From NCBI GenBank assembly GCA_028868235.1, contig JAGWUW010000093.1, forward strand, positions 1-8,375: a DNA stretch of 8,375 nt, in the 5' to 3' direction. Of this stretch, positions 6,801 to 8,375 are shown piece after piece (positions within the stretch are counted from its first letter, which is position 1; each line of letters starts with the position of its first letter). The translations under genes were made by a program, and so were the position numbers. Origin of the DNA: Betaproteobacteria bacterium. Its GTDB lineage: Bacteria; Pseudomonadota; Gammaproteobacteria; Burkholderiales; Rhodocyclaceae. Under the pieces are notes generated by a model, which saw nothing but the letters and a program-made list of their open reading frames with translations, had not been told where the DNA came from and did no database searches.

Positions 6801-7886
6801 GTGGGCTTCGATATCTCAGCGTTGTTAAATCCTAAGGCACGCTCCCTATTCGGCTTGGACATTAGTTCTTCGGCCGTCAAGATGGTCGAGCTGACTGCCA
6901 ACGGGAAAGACGGCTATCGCGTTGAGCGCTACACCATAGAGGTGTTGCCCAAGGACGCGGTATCCGATGGCAATATCGCGAACCTAGATGGTGTCGTCGA
7001 TTGCGTCAAACGTGCCTGGAAGCGCATGGGCACGTCGACGCGCAACGTCGCTATGGCCCTGCCAGGGTCTGCGGTCATTACGAAAAAGATCATCGTACCG
7101 GCTGGTTTGCGCGACGATGAGCTTGAGGCTCAGGTTGAAGCCGAGGCGAATCAATATATTCCATTCGCCATCGACGAAGTCAATCTGGATTATCAGGTGA
7201 TCGGTCCCGCTCCGGCCGTACCGGATGAGCTTGAAGTGCTGATCGCCGCTTCAAAAAAGGAACGGGTCGAAGACCGCGTGGCGGTTGCTGATGCGGCCGG
7301 ATTAAAGGCTGCGGTGGTGGACGTCGAATCTTTTGCTACGCTGGCTGCTTTCGAACTGATTGAGCGTCAATTGCCGGAATCAGGCAAGAATCAGGTGGTG
7401 GCCTTGATCGATGCCGGAGCCAATGTGATGAATTTGACTGTTCTCCGTAACGGTCAGCAGGTGTATGCACGTGAACAGGCTTTTGGTGGCAGTCAATTGA
7501 CGCAGGATATCGCCCGCCATTACGGGATGAGTCTCGAAGATGCCGAAACCGCAAAACGGGCCGGCAATTTGCCAGAGGGTTACGAAATTGAATTGCTGAA
7601 CCCGTTCATGGAGAACCTCGCGCTGGAGGTGTCCCGGGCCCTTCAGTTTTTCTTCACCTCGACCCAGTACAACCAAGTAGATCACATCGTGCTTGCTGGC
7701 GGTTGCGCGGTGATCCCGGGAATCGACGAGGTCGTGGCCACGCGGACGCAAGTTAACACACTGATTGCCAATCCATTTGCCAATATGGTGTTGTCCGACC
7801 GCGTAAGGGCGAAAAGCCTGCTGGCGGACGCTTCCTCGCTGATGGTGGCCTGTGGCTTGGCCTTGCGGAGGTTCGATCCATCATGA
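6801..7886 (+). CDS. pilM: Type IV pilus assembly protein PilM
   Basis: PilM is an actin-like (FtsA-type) cytoplasmic ATP-binding protein that binds the N-terminus of PilN and forms the inner-membrane alignment subcomplex of the type IV pilus machine. The 361 residues carry the actin-fold nucleotide motifs: FGLDISSSAVKMVEL at 17-31, the second phosphate loop IDAGANVMNL at 203-212, and the adenosine-site motif LAGGCAVIPG at 298-307. VEAEANQYIPFAIDEVNLDY at 112-131 and the C-terminal SLMVACGLALRRF are family hallmarks. The GTG start has GGGGG (6792-6796) 4 nt upstream and gives the expected N-terminus with a short amphipathic segment before the first beta strand. The TGA stop overlaps the pilN ATG (ATGA), so pilM and pilN are probably coupled. 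Family length is about 354, so the gene is complete. Confidence 0.96.
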   Translation: MGFDISALLNPKARSLFGLDISSSAVKMVELTANGKDGYRVERYTIEVLPKDAVSDGNIANLDGVVDCVKRAWKRMGTSTRNVAMALPGSAVITKKIIVPAGLRDDELEAQVEAEANQYIPFAIDEVNLDYQVIGPAPAVPDELEVLIAASKKERVEDRVAVADAAGLKAAVVDVESFATLAAFELIERQLPESGKNQVVALIDAGANVMNLTVLRNGQQVYAREQAFGGSQLTQDIARHYGMSLEDAETAKRAGNLPEGYEIELLNPFMENLALEVSRALQFFFTSTQYNQVDHIVLAGGCAVIPGIDEVVATRTQVNTLIANPFANMVLSDRVRAKSLLADASSLMVACGLALRRFDPS

Positions 7887-8375
7887 TACGCATTAACCTC
7901 CTTCCCCATCGTGAAGAGGCCAAGAAGGCGCGGCGTGAACAATTTTTCGTGCTGGCTGGCTTGGTTTTCGTGCTTGGAGCACTAATCGTTTTTGCCGGAT
8001 ATACCCTGATCGGCAATGCCATCGACAACCAGCAAAGTTCAAACGAGTTCCTCAAGAAGGAAATTGCTGTTCTGGACAAGCAACTTGACCAGATCAAGCG
8101 CCTGAAGGAGCAGACACAGGCGCTTCTGGCTCGCAAACAGGTCATCGAGAATCTGCAGCGTGACCGTGGAGAGACGGTCTACCTGCTCAGCGAACTGGTC
8201 AAGCAGGTTCCGGAAGGCATTTACCTGAAATCCGTCAAGCAGGACGGTCTGAAGGTGAATATCGTCGGGCACGCCCAGTCGAATGCGCGGATTTCTGCCC
8301 TGATGCGGAATCTGGATGCTTCGCCGTGGATGGAGCAACCGCAATTGCTGGAAAGTAAGGCGGTTGTCGTCAATG
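7883..8375 (+). CDS. pilN: Type IV pilus assembly protein PilN (3' truncated by window edge)
   Basis: PilN is a bitopic inner-membrane protein of the type IV pilus alignment complex. Its cytoplasmic N-terminal peptide docks onto PilM and its periplasmic part pairs with PilO. The 164 codons present begin MIRINLLPHREEAKKARRE, containing the conserved PilM-binding INLLPHRE motif. A single membrane helix lies at about 21-42, followed by a charged coiled-coil stretch at about 50-95 and the start of the ferredoxin-like periplasmic domain (VPEGIYLKSVKQDGLKVNIVGHAQSN, 109-134). The frame stays open to the last base. Usual length is about 180-200 residues, so only a short C-terminal piece is missing. 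A good ribosome site GGAGG at 7867-7871 sits inside pilM, 11 nt before the ATG. pilO, pilP and pilQ are expected next, by analogy with other proteobacteria. Confidence 0.95.
   Translation, partial: MIRINLLPHREEAKKARREQFFVLAGLVFVLGALIVFAGYTLIGNAIDNQQSSNEFLKKEIAVLDKQLDQIKRLKEQTQALLARKQVIENLQRDRGETVYLLSELVKQVPEGIYLKSVKQDGLKVNIVGHAQSNARISALMRNLDASPWMEQPQLLESKAVVVN

Overview
The window looks like an ordinary chromosomal stretch of a Gram-negative betaproteobacterium. Rhodocyclales (Dechloromonas/Azonexus-like) is my best guess, inferred from gene content, gene order and protein character rather than from any search. It is densely packed with housekeeping genes. I see no RNA genes, insertion sequences, phage genes, CRISPR arrays or other mobile DNA, and no undescribed system.

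Left part (1-2181, + strand): the 3' portion of hslU, the ATPase of the HslUV protease, runs in from the left edge. A 92-bp gap with an imperfect hairpin follows, then a TTG-started AEC-family (auxin efflux carrier type) membrane transporter.

Middle (2178-4328): a compact minus-strand cluster reads, in transcription order, lptM (a 53-residue lipoprotein gene), lysA (diaminopimelate decarboxylase) and an hslR-like gene for an Hsp15/S4 RNA-binding protein. The three are joined by 4-nt stop/start overlaps (ATGA, then TTGA), so translational coupling is likely. The frataxin gene cyaY diverges from lptM across 41 bp.

Right part (4329-8375): a full bifunctional class A penicillin-binding protein (PBP1A, mrcA/ponA) on the minus strand ends exactly against cyaY. 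It diverges, across a 159-bp intergenic region with candidate promoters for both directions, from pilM-pilN, the first two genes of the type IV pilus alignment subcomplex operon. pilN runs off the right edge.

The shared themes are envelope biogenesis (PBP1A, LptM, the meso-diaminopimelate branch point at LysA), proteostasis and heat-shock functions (HslU, Hsp15) and type IV pilus assembly. Both convergent gene pairs overlap or abut at their stop codons, leaving no non-coding space for terminators. Four of the nine genes start with GTG or TTG.
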